Positions 34,596 to 43,644 are shown, counted from the stretch's first letter. The stretch: DNA of 64,000 bases from Paenibacillus doosanensis (GCF_025060755.1 NZ_JANYUY010000004.1:62001-126000), one strand, 5' to 3'. Notes: generated by a model not told the origin, from the sequence alone. Numbers and translations: made by a program.

Positions 34596-34751
34596 TTATT
34601 CCTTCGGTTTCTCCAGCATCTCTTCTTTCTCCCAGCTCGTAAAACGGTCCTCCCAAATGATGTGATAGAAGCCTACCTCCGCTTCGGCTTCCACAATGAC
34701 GCCCTTGGCGCCATCAAGCACAAACACGACGCGATCGCCTACTTCAAACAT
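34596..34751 (-). CDS. 51-residue SH3/KOW-like small protein at the end of the fix operon
   Basis: A small open frame encoding MFEVGDRVVFVLDGAKGV, then a second strand and HIIWEDRFTSWEKEEML, ending EKPKE. The pattern GDRV-V-G--G-V at the start is that of an SH3-like or KOW barrel, as in DUF2187-type proteins. It begins 5 bases after the fixX stop, with TGGGGTG before the ATG, so it is the fifth cistron of the fixABCX unit. Codon use and composition are those of a real gene. A role as a small partner or stabiliser of the flavoprotein complex is conjecture. Confidence 0.7.
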   Translation of the reverse strand: MFEVGDRVVFVLDGAKGVIVEAEAEVGFYHIIWEDRFTSWEKEEMLEKPKE

Positions 34752-34756
34752 TCCGG

Positions 34757-35053
34757 TCACCCCAGTCTAAAGACGATTCCATGACCGCCCTTCGGGTACT
34801 CCCATTTAATGTTTTGGTGGGGGCACCCGATCCGGCAGCTTCCGCATTCGTGACATCCCTCGTAACCGACATGCATGCGGATATCTTCCCACTTGTATAC
34901 TTCCGCCGGACAAAAAATCGTACAGATTTTATCCGGGCATTGCGTCAAACACGTATTTGCGTTGAGAACGGTAAGATGGGATTTCGTATCTGCGTTGAAG
35001 CGAAGGAGGTACTGTTTCTCTTCGATGCTCGCGGCTTTCCCCTGCTCGCTCAT
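34757..35053 (-). CDS. fixX: FixX-like ferredoxin
   Basis: A 98-residue ferredoxin-like protein with eight cysteines in two groups: CLTQCPDKICTIFCP near residue 37 and CHECGSCRIGCP near residue 68. The last group is the FixX/ETF-QO iron-sulfur motif. It hands electrons from the FixC flavoprotein to the quinone or from the bifurcating centre to an acceptor. ATG overlaps the fixC stop as ATGA. The longer frame to 35131 only adds out-of-frame fixC sequence. Confidence 0.92.
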   Translation of the reverse strand: MSEQGKAASIEEKQYLLRFNADTKSHLTVLNANTCLTQCPDKICTIFCPAEVYKWEDIRMHVGYEGCHECGSCRIGCPHQNIKWEYPKGGHGIVFRLG

Positions 35054-36348
35054 CACTTCATCACCTTCCATGCCCGGTACATGTCGCGGGCCAATTTCAG
35101 TTTCTGCTTGGCCGTGCCGATGTCTCGCCATATTTTTCGCTGCTTCTCCCGCTTGGAGGTTCCGTCTACGGTGAACATCTGGCTGGCCGCTCTGTTCATC
35201 ATCGGGATGTATTCCTCGAAATATTGCGGGAATTTGTCGAAATGATGGGTGGCATCCTTGTATTTATGCAAATCTTGACCGACGAAGCTCTCCATCAGCC
35301 GCTGCCGGTAATAATCCAGCATGTCTTCGGAGAAATTGCCCGCCTGTTTGGCCATGACGATCGTCTCCGCCGCCAGCCGCCCGGACGTCATAGCCATGTT
35401 CGAGCCTTCCCTATGAATCGCATTGACCAGCTGCGCCGCATCCCCGACGACCAGAACGCCGTTGCCGGCGACTTTCGGCATCGAATGGTAGCCGCCCTCG
35501 GGAATAAGATGGGCCAGGTATTCCTGCGGCTCGCCGCCTTGCAAATACGGCCGGATCATCGGATGACGCTTGACGTATTCGAGAAGTTCGTACGGTTTTA
35601 TTTTATGCTTGATCAGCCCGGACAGTAACGTGCCGACGCCTATGCTGAGCGTATCTTTATTGGTATATAGAAAGCCTGTGCCTAGGATGCCTTTGGTCGC
35701 GTCGCCGAACAGCTCGATCGTGCAGCCCTGGCCTTCCTCCAGGTTAAAACGGTCCTCGATCACCTTGCGGTCCAGCTTGACGATCTCCATCGTCGCCAGC
35801 GCCACTTCGTCGGGCTTGAATTCCTTGTGAAAGCCGAGCGATTTCGCCAGCAGGGAGTTCACGCCGTCGGCCAGCACGACGACATCGGCGTACAGATCGC
35901 CGTCCGGACGGTCCGTACGCACCCCGACGACCCGGCCCTCTTCGACGATGCATTCCAGCGCCACCGTTTCATTGATCAGCAGCGCGCCCTGATCGACCGC
36001 CTTCTGCGCGAACCACTGATCGAATTTGGCCCGCAGCACAGTGAAGTTATTGTACGGCTCGCGCGCCCACTCCAGTCCCTTATAGCCGAAGGTCAGCGCC
36101 GACTCCTTATCCAGCATCATAAACCGCTGCTCGACAATAGGCCGCTCCAGCGGAGCTTCCTTGTAGAACTCGGGGATGACGTCCTCCATCATCTTGCGGT
36201 ACAGCACGCCTCCCATCACGTTTTTGGAGCCTGGGTACTCTCCCCTCTCCAGCAGCAGCACGTCGACGCCGGCTTTCGCCAGCTCGTAAGCGCAAGCGAT
36301 GCCCGCGGGCCCCGCGCCGACGACGATGCAATCAAACTTTTCCGACAT
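35053..36348 (-). CDS. fixC: FixC, ETF-quinone oxidoreductase-like flavoprotein
   Basis: A 431-residue FAD protein: FAD-binding motif CIVVGAGPAGIACAYELA, ERGEYPGSKNVMGG near residue 36, DVVVLADGVNSLLAKSLG near 160, and GNGVLVVGDAAQLVNAIHREG near 300. It is shorter than eukaryotic ETF-QO because the iron-sulfur domain is a separate protein (FixX). It overlaps fixB by 17 bases and fixX by 4. Together FixABCX take electrons from NADH and split them between a quinone and a low-potential ferredoxin or flavodoxin. Confidence 0.94.
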   Translation of the reverse strand: MSEKFDCIVVGAGPAGIACAYELAKAGVDVLLLERGEYPGSKNVMGGVLYRKMMEDVIPEFYKEAPLERPIVEQRFMMLDKESALTFGYKGLEWAREPYNNFTVLRAKFDQWFAQKAVDQGALLINETVALECIVEEGRVVGVRTDRPDGDLYADVVVLADGVNSLLAKSLGFHKEFKPDEVALATMEIVKLDRKVIEDRFNLEEGQGCTIELFGDATKGILGTGFLYTNKDTLSIGVGTLLSGLIKHKIKPYELLEYVKRHPMIRPYLQGGEPQEYLAHLIPEGGYHSMPKVAGNGVLVVGDAAQLVNAIHREGSNMAMTSGRLAAETIVMAKQAGNFSEDMLDYYRQRLMESFVGQDLHKYKDATHHFDKFPQYFEEYIPMMNRAASQMFTVDGTSKREKQRKIWRDIGTAKQKLKLARDMYRAWKVMK

Positions 36349-37366
36349 AGCCGTCTTCCTTTCCGCCCAATGCCTTGGTAAACTGCTCGATCAGCAGCGG
36401 GATAATCTCGAACGCGTCGCCGACGATCCCATAGTGGCAGGATTGAAAGATCGCCGCCTCCGGGTCCTTGTTGATCGCAATGATCAAGCCCGAATTTTGC
36501 ATCCCGACAATATGCTGAATCGCGCCGGAAATACCGATGGCAAAATAAATTTTGGGCGTCACCGTGACCCCGGTCTGCCCTACCTGATGGTGATGCTCGA
36601 TCCAGCCCGCTTCGACGACATCGCGGCTCGCCCCGACGGCGGCTCCGAGCACCCCGGCCAGCCGGTGAATCAGCTGAAAGCCTTCCGGCCCGCCCATTCC
36701 CTTGCCGCCGGACACGACAATATCGGCTTCGTCAATGCGCACTTGCTGCGTCGTCCGGCGGACTATTTCGAGCACCTTGGTTCGCACATCCTCTTCCTGC
36801 AGCGGAATGCTCTCTTCGATGAGCTTCCCTGTGCGCCCTTCCTCCCGCGGCAACGCTTTCATAACTTTGGGGCGAACGGTAGCCATCTGCGGTCTGTACT
36901 TCTTGCACAAAATCGTCGCCATAATATTGCCGCCAAAGGCAGGACGGCTCGCCAGCAGCAGCCCCGTATCCTCCTCGACATCCAGCAACGTCGTATCCGC
37001 AGTCAGTCCCGTCGGCAGATCGGTCGCTACCGCGCTGGCCAAATCTTTGCCTGTGGAGGTCGCCCCGTACAAAATAATTTCCGGTTTATATTTCTGCGTA
37101 CAAGCGAGCAGCGCTTTCATAAACGTTTCCGTGCGATAATGGGTAAAGATCGGATCGTCGTAGACGTATACGGTATCTGCGCCGTATTCGAATGCCGCCG
37201 CCGCGAGTCCGGTCACCCGATGGCCGATGAGCACGCCGGCCAGCTCCGTCTTCCGCTTGTCGGCAAGCGTCCTGCCCGCTCCCAGCAGCTCCAGAGATAC
37301 GGGAGCGACCGCCCCGTCCTTCACTTCAATGAACACCCATACGCCGCGATAATCGTCAAAGCTCAT
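36332..37366 (-). CDS. fixB: FixB, electron transfer flavoprotein alpha subunit
   Basis: A 344-residue EtfA-type subunit. The C-terminal FAD domain shows VVSGGKGMGGPEGF, GASRDVVEAGWIEH, QVGQTGVTVTPKIYFAIG and ISGAIQHIVGMQNS, all in the family order. The N-terminal domain begins VWVFIEVKDG. The ATG at 37366 sits inside the last codons of fixA, with GGGAGG upstream. The GTG at 37375 is too close to that site. It binds the bifurcating or electron-transferring FAD at the FixA interface. Confidence 0.94.
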   Translation of the reverse strand: MSFDDYRGVWVFIEVKDGAVAPVSLELLGAGRTLADKRKTELAGVLIGHRVTGLAAAAFEYGADTVYVYDDPIFTHYRTETFMKALLACTQKYKPEIILYGATSTGKDLASAVATDLPTGLTADTTLLDVEEDTGLLLASRPAFGGNIMATILCKKYRPQMATVRPKVMKALPREEGRTGKLIEESIPLQEEDVRTKVLEIVRRTTQQVRIDEADIVVSGGKGMGGPEGFQLIHRLAGVLGAAVGASRDVVEAGWIEHHHQVGQTGVTVTPKIYFAIGISGAIQHIVGMQNSGLIIAINKDPEAAIFQSCHYGIVGDAFEIIPLLIEQFTKALGGKEDGYVGKV

Positions 37367-38195
37367 CCGCAGCACCGCCTCCCGTTTGGAACAGCTCCCG
37401 CTTCGTAAGCAGGATGCCGATGAGCCGGTCGATTTGCTCTTGGGGCGTTCCCTGTAATAGTTCGCCGCCCTGCGGCTTCGGCGGAGCCCACACCGAGGAA
37501 ACGATCGTAGGAGAGCCCTTAAGGCCCAACTGGGTCCGGTCTACGCCCTCCAAATCGTTAACCGACCAAATATGCGGCTGGTAACGGGCGGCTCGAATGA
37601 CGTCGGGCATGGCCGAATAAGGCACCTCGTTGATCTCCTTCTCCACCGACAAGAGGCACGGCAGCTTGGACCGGACGACCTCATAGCCGTCCTCCAGCTT
37701 GCGGTGTACGATGGCGTATCCCTCCTCCCGGTTGACTTCCGCAACCTTGTTCACCGAGGTGAGCGGCGGGATGTCCAGCCGGCGGGCTATGCCCGGGCCG
37801 ACTTGGCCCGTATCCCCGTCGATCGTCATTTTACCGCAGATGATCAGATCGATCGGCGCGCTTTGCGCGATCTTCTCCAGTGCCTTGGTCAGCGAATAGC
37901 TCGTAGCCAGCGTGTCGGCCCCGGCAAAAGCGCGGTCGGTGATCAAATACCCCTCGTCCGCTCCGATCTCGATGCATTTCTTAATCGCCTTGACGGCAGG
38001 CGGCGGCCCCATCGTCAGCACGGACACCGTCCCCCCGTATCTGCGCTTAAGCCGCACCGCTTCCTCTACCGCGTGGGCGTCGTACGGGTTCAAAATCGCC
38101 GGCGCGCTCGCCCGGTCCATCGTATTCGTCTTCGGGTTCATCTTGATGATCTTCGTATCCGGCACCTGCTTAATACAGGCGACAATATGAAGCAT
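37356..38195 (-). CDS. fixA: FixA, electron transfer flavoprotein beta subunit
   Basis: A 279-residue EtfB-type subunit and first gene of the operon. Motifs: IVACIKQVPDTKIIKMNPKT, NPYDAHAVEEAVRLK, ICGKMTIDGDTGQVGPGIA (nucleotide loop) and CLLSVEKEINEV near residue 184. In the Fix-type ETF group these residues fit a bifurcating enzyme that binds NADH here. No nif genes are in the window, so the operon may serve ferredoxin-dependent metabolism other than nitrogen fixation. The 38196-38385 region upstream must carry the promoter. I see no clear operator. Confidence 0.94.
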   Translation of the reverse strand: MLHIVACIKQVPDTKIIKMNPKTNTMDRASAPAILNPYDAHAVEEAVRLKRRYGGTVSVLTMGPPPAVKAIKKCIEIGADEGYLITDRAFAGADTLATSYSLTKALEKIAQSAPIDLIICGKMTIDGDTGQVGPGIARRLDIPPLTSVNKVAEVNREEGYAIVHRKLEDGYEVVRSKLPCLLSVEKEINEVPYSAMPDVIRAARYQPHIWSVNDLEGVDRTQLGLKGSPTIVSSVWAPPKPQGGELLQGTPQEQIDRLIGILLTKRELFQTGGGAADEL

Positions 38196-38385
38196 AGACG
38201 CAGCCCCTCTCCATGATCGGCATCAATCGCAAAGCTTGCCTTGCTATGAACACCCAATACTTTAATATATAAGCCGCGGCGGGATAAAATGCATAACAGA
38301 ACCGGGCCGCAGCGTCCGGCCGCGCTTTTATTTCCGCACGGCCGGGAACATGCAGTAAACCCGCCCTGACCGGGCACGTCGACGC

Positions 38386-38418
38386 CAAAAAGACACACGG
38401 CCATCGGTCGTGTGTCTC
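38386..38418 (-). terminator. Intrinsic terminator of the SDR gene
   Basis: AGACACACG (38391-38399) pairs with CGTGTGTCT (38409-38417). On the minus strand T5 follows at once. It separates the SDR gene from fixA. Confidence 0.85.
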
Positions 38419-38462
38419 AATGTTCCTTTACAATCTGCTCCTGCCTATCGCTTAAGCAGCCT

Positions 38463-39227
38463 TTACAGAGTCAACCCGCCGTCGACAAGCACAATGGAGC
38501 CTGTCATATAGCTGGACTCCTCGGAAGCGAGGAACGCCACCATGCCGGCGATCTCGTCCGGCTGCGCGAAGCGTCCCATTCTCATAACCGATACTTCCTC
38601 CGGCACATAGCCGGTTTGCTGCATGGTCACGGGAACGCTGTCCGTCAGAGCCGTTTTTACGCCTCCCGGACAAATGGCGTTGACGCGAATGCCTTTTTTC
38701 ACATATTCCAGCGCCGCCGATTTGGTCAATCCGATTACCGCATGCTTGCTTGCCGAGTACACGCCCGCGCTATGCTCGCTGCGAATTCCCGCCGTGGAGG
38801 CCGTATTAATGATCGTGCCGCCGCCTTGGCTCTCCATCACTTTCAACACATATTTCAAGCCGAGGAACACCCCTTTGACGTTGACCGACATGATGCGGTC
38901 GAATTCCGCTTCCTCGGTATCCGCAAGCATCGAGAACGGTTGAATAATTCCCGCGTTATTGAAAAAGACATCGATCCGTCCGTATGTCTTCACGGCTTCG
39001 TTCACATAATATTGGACATCCTCGCTCTTGGCGACGTTAGCCTGCACGAAGATTCCTTCGCCTCCTTGCTCCTGCACGAGCTTCAAGGTTTCTTCTCCGG
39101 CTTCTTTATTGTAATCGACCAATACCACCTTGGCTCCGTTCTTGGCGAGCTTCAAGCTGCTTGCTCTGCCTATGCCGCTTCCTGCTCCGGTAATGACTGC
39201 AATCGGGTTCGTATTTTCCACGTTCAT
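38463..39227 (-). CDS. SDR family NAD(P)-dependent oxidoreductase
   Basis: A 254-residue classical short-chain dehydrogenase: cofactor motif TGAGSGIG at 13-20, DVFFNNAGI near residue 88, catalytic Ser in NTASTAG and YSASK near 157-161, then CPGGVKT. LVDYN after the second strand (Asp) favours NAD(H). Substrate unknown; 3-ketoacyl or secondary alcohol type. It is divergent from a TetR gene, 250 bases away, which probably represses it. The intergenic region has several ATGATACTC/GAGTATTGT-like AT-rich repeats that could be the operator. Confidence 0.92.
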   Translation of the reverse strand: MNVENTNPIAVITGAGSGIGRASSLKLAKNGAKVVLVDYNKEAGEETLKLVQEQGGEGIFVQANVAKSEDVQYYVNEAVKTYGRIDVFFNNAGIIQPFSMLADTEEAEFDRIMSVNVKGVFLGLKYVLKVMESQGGGTIINTASTAGIRSEHSAGVYSASKHAVIGLTKSAALEYVKKGIRVNAICPGGVKTALTDSVPVTMQQTGYVPEEVSVMRMGRFAQPDEIAGMVAFLASEESSYMTGSIVLVDGGLTL

Positions 39228-39405
39228 CCAGCTCCTTTAGCAGTATGGGTGTTCTATCCTCGGAGGATAAGATAAAATAATGAGGTATGATACTCAAACA
39301 ATCATCGTGATAGTATTAATATCATTACAATACTCATTATATCACCGCTTATTTTTCTTTTCAATCCCGCCTCCCCGCATTCAAGCGAGAGAATGCCTTC
39401 CAACA

Positions 39406-39434
39406 TTGACAACGATTGGTCCTTTTGATAGCAT
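39406..39434 (+). promoter_or_regulatory. Candidate SigA promoter of the TetR gene
   Basis: TTGACA (39406-39411) and TAGCAT (39429-39434) with a 17-base spacer, about 45 bases before the start codon. The adjacent AT-rich stretch 39280-39350 contains imperfect dyads that may bind the TetR product. Confidence 0.5.
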
Positions 39435-39477
39435 GGCATCGATTATGACATGACTTGGTTGAGGAGTTGAAGCGCAA

Positions 39478-40158
39478 ATGGACCCCAAAAGCAGATGGGA
39501 ACAGGAACGGCTTGAAGGCAAGCAGCAGCGACTCAGCAGCATTATCGCGTCCGCGGAACGCGTGTTTCTGCGCAAAGGCTTGGAGAAAGCCACCATGCAG
39601 GATGTAGCCAAGGAAGATAACGTAGGCATCGCCACCTTGTTTCGCTATTTTCCCAAAAAAGATAAATTAATCGTCGCGGTCGCTACGAAGCTTATGGAAT
39701 CTCAAGCCCCTGTCTTCGAGGAAATCGCCCAGAGACAAGAAAGCTGCCTAAGCAAGCTTGAGCGCGTGTTCGATTATTTCGTCTCCTTCAGCAGAGAAAG
39801 CCGCGAAGAGCGGACGAAGCTGTTGGAAGCCTTCCAAAGCTATGCCGCCCAATCGCCGGAGCCTCTGGAGGATATCGACAAATATAACGCCGTATATCAC
39901 CGGATTTCGGCGATCTACCGTCGTATTATCGAAGAAGGCATCCGCGACGGCTCGATCCGTTCGGATATTCCGATCCAAGAGACGCTGTCGACTATGGCCA
40001 ACGCGTTCGGCATATTTGCGCAGAAGCTGTCCTTGCAAAAAAACATCGTCATGCTGGAATCCGATATGGATGCCGAAACCCAGCTGCTGCTTATGAAAAG
40101 CATATTTTTGGAGTATTTGCGGGGGCCGCGCGGCTCCGGAGCTGCTTCGGATGCATAG
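39478..40158 (+). CDS. TetR family transcriptional regulator
   Basis: A 226-residue regulator with the DNA-binding domain at residues 18-65 (IIASAERVFLRKGLEKATMQ, then GIATLFRYFPKKDKLI) and an all-helical ligand domain. The phenylalanine-rich FRYF-K motif is typical. It lies divergent to the SDR gene, and that gene is its most likely target. A hairpin terminator follows. A ribosome site before the ATG (GAGGAG) is present at a slightly long spacing. Confidence 0.88.
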   Translation: MDPKSRWEQERLEGKQQRLSSIIASAERVFLRKGLEKATMQDVAKEDNVGIATLFRYFPKKDKLIVAVATKLMESQAPVFEEIAQRQESCLSKLERVFDYFVSFSRESREERTKLLEAFQSYAAQSPEPLEDIDKYNAVYHRISAIYRRIIEEGIRDGSIRSDIPIQETLSTMANAFGIFAQKLSLQKNIVMLESDMDAETQLLLMKSIFLEYLRGPRGSGAASDA

Positions 40159-40192
40159 AACGCCAATATCGGCTGTTGCCGGTAGCGTTGCA

Positions 40193-40224
40193 GGCTCTGC
40201 CTTTTGGGGCAGGGCTTTTTCTTT
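40193..40224 (+). terminator. Intrinsic terminator of the TetR gene
   Basis: GCTCTGCC and GGCAGGGC close a short T-rich loop, followed by T5CTTT. Confidence 0.75.
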
Positions 40225-40228
40225 AGTG

Positions 40229-40252
40229 CAAAAAAGCGCCGCAGCGCGGCGC
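40229..40252 (-). terminator. Intrinsic terminator of the pdaA operon
   Basis: GCGCCGC and GCGGCGC form a tight hairpin on the minus strand followed by T6. It lies 13 bases past the pdaA stop. Confidence 0.9.
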
Positions 40253-40264
40253 CTTCCCTTACAG

Positions 40265-41053
40265 CTAATAGGTTCTCTTCTCCATCTGATCCAGGCTTTT
40301 GAACTCATAGCCCTGTTCCCGCGCAGCGGTAATGATGCGTCCGAGCGCTTCGGCGTTATCGCTGGAGACGGAATGGAGCAAAATGACGGCGCCCGGATGC
40401 AGCTGGCCCATCACGTTATCGTAAGCGTACTTCCAGCCTTTTTGCGCTTTCGGCTCCCAATCCCGGTAGGCGACCGACCAAAAGACGCTCGTATACCCGA
40501 GCTCCTTGCTGGCCGCCAGAATACGGTCGTTGAAGATGCCGCGGGGCGGCCGCAAGTAATGCATCTCCTTCTGGCTGGTCAAGCTGCTGACGGCGGTCTG
40601 TACCTTCGCCAGTTCCTCCTGCAGGCGGGCGTTGGAAATTTGACTCATATCCGGATGACTCCACGAGTGGTTGCCGATCAAATGGCCTTCAGCGACCATC
40701 CGCTTCACCAGCTCCGGCTGCTCCTTCACGAAATGCCCGGTGACGAAAAAAATCGCCGGAACCTTATGCTCCTTCAAAACGTCCAAAATTTTCGGAGTAT
40801 ATCCGTTCTCATAGCCGTTGTCGAAGGTGAGATAAAGCTCCTTGCGGGAGACGTCCCCGAGAAAAATGGCTTCGTTTTTCTGAATAATGTCCTTGAAGCC
40901 TTCTTCATTGATAGAGGCCAGCTGCTGGTTCTTGCTTTTTTTGAACCCGAAATGATACGGGTTGCCCGTCGCCGCTTCGCCGGCTTGCACAGAGAACGGA
41001 ATCGTCAAGGCAAGCAGCAGCAGTGAAACGGCAAGTACAGCGACTCGTTTCAA
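40265..41053 (-). CDS. pdaA: Delta-lactam-biosynthetic polysaccharide deacetylase PdaA
   Basis: A 262-residue secreted enzyme, the usual PdaA length. A signal peptide ends at VQAGEA near residue 25. The NodB domain has YLTFDNGYENGYTPKIL (metal Asp, with the PdaA-specific FDNGYENG), IGNHSWSHPDM for the His pair, and RPPRGIFND. PdaA removes the acetyl group of muramic acid during spore cortex synthesis to make muramic delta-lactam. It is the last gene of a four-gene minus-strand envelope unit. A strong terminator follows. Confidence 0.9.
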   Translation of the reverse strand: MKRVAVLAVSLLLLALTIPFSVQAGEAATGNPYHFGFKKSKNQQLASINEEGFKDIIQKNEAIFLGDVSRKELYLTFDNGYENGYTPKILDVLKEHKVPAIFFVTGHFVKEQPELVKRMVAEGHLIGNHSWSHPDMSQISNARLQEELAKVQTAVSSLTSQKEMHYLRPPRGIFNDRILAASKELGYTSVFWSVAYRDWEPKAQKGWKYAYDNVMGQLHPGAVILLHSVSSDNAEALGRIITAAREQGYEFKSLDQMEKRTY

Positions 41054-41100
41054 AAGCGATTCACCCCTTGGCGTTAAAATAAGCTCAGCGATAATATGCC

Positions 41101-42408
41101 CTATTCGGAAACGGTTATGTACTCGGGGGAAGCGGAATACCGCCGCTGCAGCTCCTTGGCCGATATGGCGAGCACTTTGGGCGTCAGCAGCTCCTTCTTC
41201 ACCTCCAGCCGCTGTTTCCCCTGGGGATGAATGACCAGCAGCAGAAGCCGCAAGTACAGCTTGCTGACGATATAGAACAACCCTTTGGGCAGATCGGTGA
41301 CGGTGAATCCGAACTGCTTGGGACCGCGGTTAATCATGGTAATGCCGTAGATCCCCTTAATGTCGCGCGTCACGGCGTCGCTCATAAGCCGCTCCGCCAT
41401 CTTGGGGAGAAGCTCCTGCACCGCCCGGATGAGCTGAACGGCCAGCTGCATCATCGACCGGGTCCCCCCTGCGATATGGAAGATCATTTCATTGTTGAAA
41501 TGCAGCTCGATCACGCGGTCGCCCTTGCGGATTTCCTCGCCGTCCGGCAGCAAAATGCTGCGTCCGTGATAAGTGCACACCCGGTAATACAGCAGCTGAT
41601 TGTCGGGATCGACCGGCTCCAGCGCAAACAGCGCATGATAAACCGCTTCCCACTTCAGCCACAGCGCAACGGGGAGTCTGCGATACCAGGCGAGACCGGA
41701 CGGCTTCCCCTTCTCCCGGTTCAGCTCGTCTACCCTAAGGAACGTATACTGCCGCTCGCGCATGCCGCCGATGAACTCCTCCAGCGCCTGCAGCATGTAC
41801 TGCGGAGCGTCCTCGTCCGCCCCCAGCGTCTGTCCGCTGTCGTGAAGCACGATCACCGCTCCGTCCCTAAACCGCGACTCCAGCCTGCGCTGAATTCTCG
41901 CTTTGCCTCCGCGGCTGCGCCAATCCCCCGGAATCAGCGACCAGAGCACCATGCGGAATTCCCGGAGCAGCCCGAAGTCAAACAGGTTGATGATCCCCCA
42001 AGGAGGCCGGTAATACACAGGCCGTTCCCCGGTAATTTCTTCGATCACCCTGGCCGCCGCCGCAACCTGCCGCCGCACTTTCCCGGGCGACATCAGGGCG
42101 TTGGCCCAGTGGGAGTAGTTATGGATGCCGATCAGATGCCCTTCGCCGCGCATTCGCCGGATCAGCTCGGGATGCTCCTGCGCCTTGGCTCCGAGCACGA
42201 AGAACGTCGCCTTGACGCCGTACTGCCGCAGCAGATCAAGCAGCTTCGGCGTATATTCGGGGTCCGGGCCGTCGTCGAACGTCAAATACGCCGTCCGCCG
42301 CATCTCTCCCCTCCGGTACACTCCCCATCCGAGCAGCCGCACCAGCAAAGTGGGGATTACCGTATAAATGCAGAGCGCAATCAGGATGAACCAGAATACA
42401 GGCCCCAT
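41101..42408 (-). CDS. Polysaccharide deacetylase with C-terminal YkoP-like domain
   Basis: A 435-residue protein: one N-terminal membrane anchor (residues 3-25), NodB domain at about 40-235 (TAYLTFDDGPDPEYTPKLL, IGIHNYSHWAN, YYRPPWGIINL, VIVLHDSGQT) and a C-terminal domain (about 245-435) that resembles B. subtilis YkoP (VCTYHGRSILLPDG, then GDRVIELHFNNEMI). The HNYSHW motif keeps one metal His. The ATG at 42408 has AAGGAGG 7 bases upstream. The neighbour genes (MFS, MGDG-synthase-like glycosyltransferase) recall the yko cluster of B. subtilis, so glycolipid or cell-wall modification is likely. Confidence 0.82.
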   Translation of the reverse strand: MGPVFWFILIALCIYTVIPTLLVRLLGWGVYRRGEMRRTAYLTFDDGPDPEYTPKLLDLLRQYGVKATFFVLGAKAQEHPELIRRMRGEGHLIGIHNYSHWANALMSPGKVRRQVAAAARVIEEITGERPVYYRPPWGIINLFDFGLLREFRMVLWSLIPGDWRSRGGKARIQRRLESRFRDGAVIVLHDSGQTLGADEDAPQYMLQALEEFIGGMRERQYTFLRVDELNREKGKPSGLAWYRRLPVALWLKWEAVYHALFALEPVDPDNQLLYYRVCTYHGRSILLPDGEEIRKGDRVIELHFNNEMIFHIAGGTRSMMQLAVQLIRAVQELLPKMAERLMSDAVTRDIKGIYGITMINRGPKQFGFTVTDLPKGLFYIVSKLYLRLLLLVIHPQGKQRLEVKKELLTPKVLAISAKELQRRYSASPEYITVSE

Positions 42409-42423
42409 GGCCATTCCTCCTTC

Positions 42424-43644
42424 CTAATGTTCAACTGCGGCCTGTGAAGCGGAGCTTTCCGGCGGGGACAGAAAGTAATACACGGCGATGGCTCCCAGCA
42501 GGACGGCGCTTGCCAATACGGTCATGCTTTCGCTGAATGTATCCGCTATCCATCCTCCCAGCACAGGACCGATAATGACGCCTATGCCTTCGACGCTGGA
42601 GAACAACCCCCATCCCATTCCCTCATGATTTTTGGGGACGTAATGAGCGATCAGAGCGTTCCAGGCCGGCAGCACGGCGGCATAGGAAATCCCGAGCACC
42701 GCGGCAAGCAGCATGGCGACCCAGAGATGAAAGGCAAGCGTCAAAGAAAACAGGGTCAAAGCGAAGGCCGCGAAGCCTAAGACCAGAAACCATTTTTTAC
42801 CGAATCGATCGGACAGCCGCCCCATAGGAATGAGCGCCCCGACGGTTAACAGACCGCCGGCAATAAGCAGGTAGGAATATTGGGAATAATTGAAGCCTAA
42901 ATAATTGGTGGTGAAGCCGGGCAGCACGGGAACGAGCATGCCTGCCGCCATCGTTTGCAGGGTCATGCCGGGAACCAGCTTCTTCATCGAGCGAAGCCGT
43001 TCCCAGAGCATGGCGATTTGTTGTTGAAGGGGAATAGGTTCAGGAGCGGATAACTTCGTATTGGTGATGAGTAACGATAAGGCCAGACCGATTCCCCATA
43101 AGACCAGCATGATCCAGAAAGACAAGGAATAGCTCTTATCCATAATAAAATTAAGCACGATGGGCCCTGAGCCCAGACCGGCGAGCCAGCACGTATACAG
43201 CATTCCCATATGCTCCGCCCTATGCTCGGGCCTCACCTTGCTCAGGCAGACAAGCCAGATCGGCGACAACCCCATGCCGAACAATGCCGAGGCGGCGATA
43301 AGCAGCCAGAGCGAATGTACGCTGTACATCAGCCAAAGACCGCCCATCGATACGGCGAGCCCCAGCGGCACGATAAACCGCAGCGGAAACCGGTCGAGCA
43401 AGTAGCCTGCGAAGCATTTGATCAGCGTATCCGTTATGTAATGAATGGAAACCGCCCAACCTACCGCCGTAACAGAAAAGCCCAACGCTTTCACCGCATA
43501 CGTCGGCAGGAACGATACGAGAAAAGCTCCGCGGACAAATTCTACAAGGAATAAAATAATACCGTATAACATCATATGTGCAGCAAAGGCTTGTTTATGA
43601 GAAACTTCGGACAATTCGCCCCACCTTCTTCCTGCATAATACAT
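42424..43644 (-). CDS. MFS transporter
   Basis: A 406-residue transporter with about 12 hydrophobic helices and the MFS loop motif GYLLDRFPLRFIVPLG after helix 2 and GRLSDRFGKKW in the second half. Substrate unknown. It sits between the deacetylase and glycosyltransferase genes of an envelope operon (gaps 15 and 31 bases). It could move a lipid-linked or drug-like substrate. The ATG at 43644 has only a weak ribosome site. A TTG ten codons later (at 43614) is preceded by GGTGGGG and may be the true start. Confidence 0.88.
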   Translation of the reverse strand: MYYAGRRWGELSEVSHKQAFAAHMMLYGIILFLVEFVRGAFLVSFLPTYAVKALGFSVTAVGWAVSIHYITDTLIKCFAGYLLDRFPLRFIVPLGLAVSMGGLWLMYSVHSLWLLIAASALFGMGLSPIWLVCLSKVRPEHRAEHMGMLYTCWLAGLGSGPIVLNFIMDKSYSLSFWIMLVLWGIGLALSLLITNTKLSAPEPIPLQQQIAMLWERLRSMKKLVPGMTLQTMAAGMLVPVLPGFTTNYLGFNYSQYSYLLIAGGLLTVGALIPMGRLSDRFGKKWFLVLGFAAFALTLFSLTLAFHLWVAMLLAAVLGISYAAVLPAWNALIAHYVPKNHEGMGWGLFSSVEGIGVIIGPVLGGWIADTFSESMTVLASAVLLGAIAVYYFLSPPESSASQAAVEH

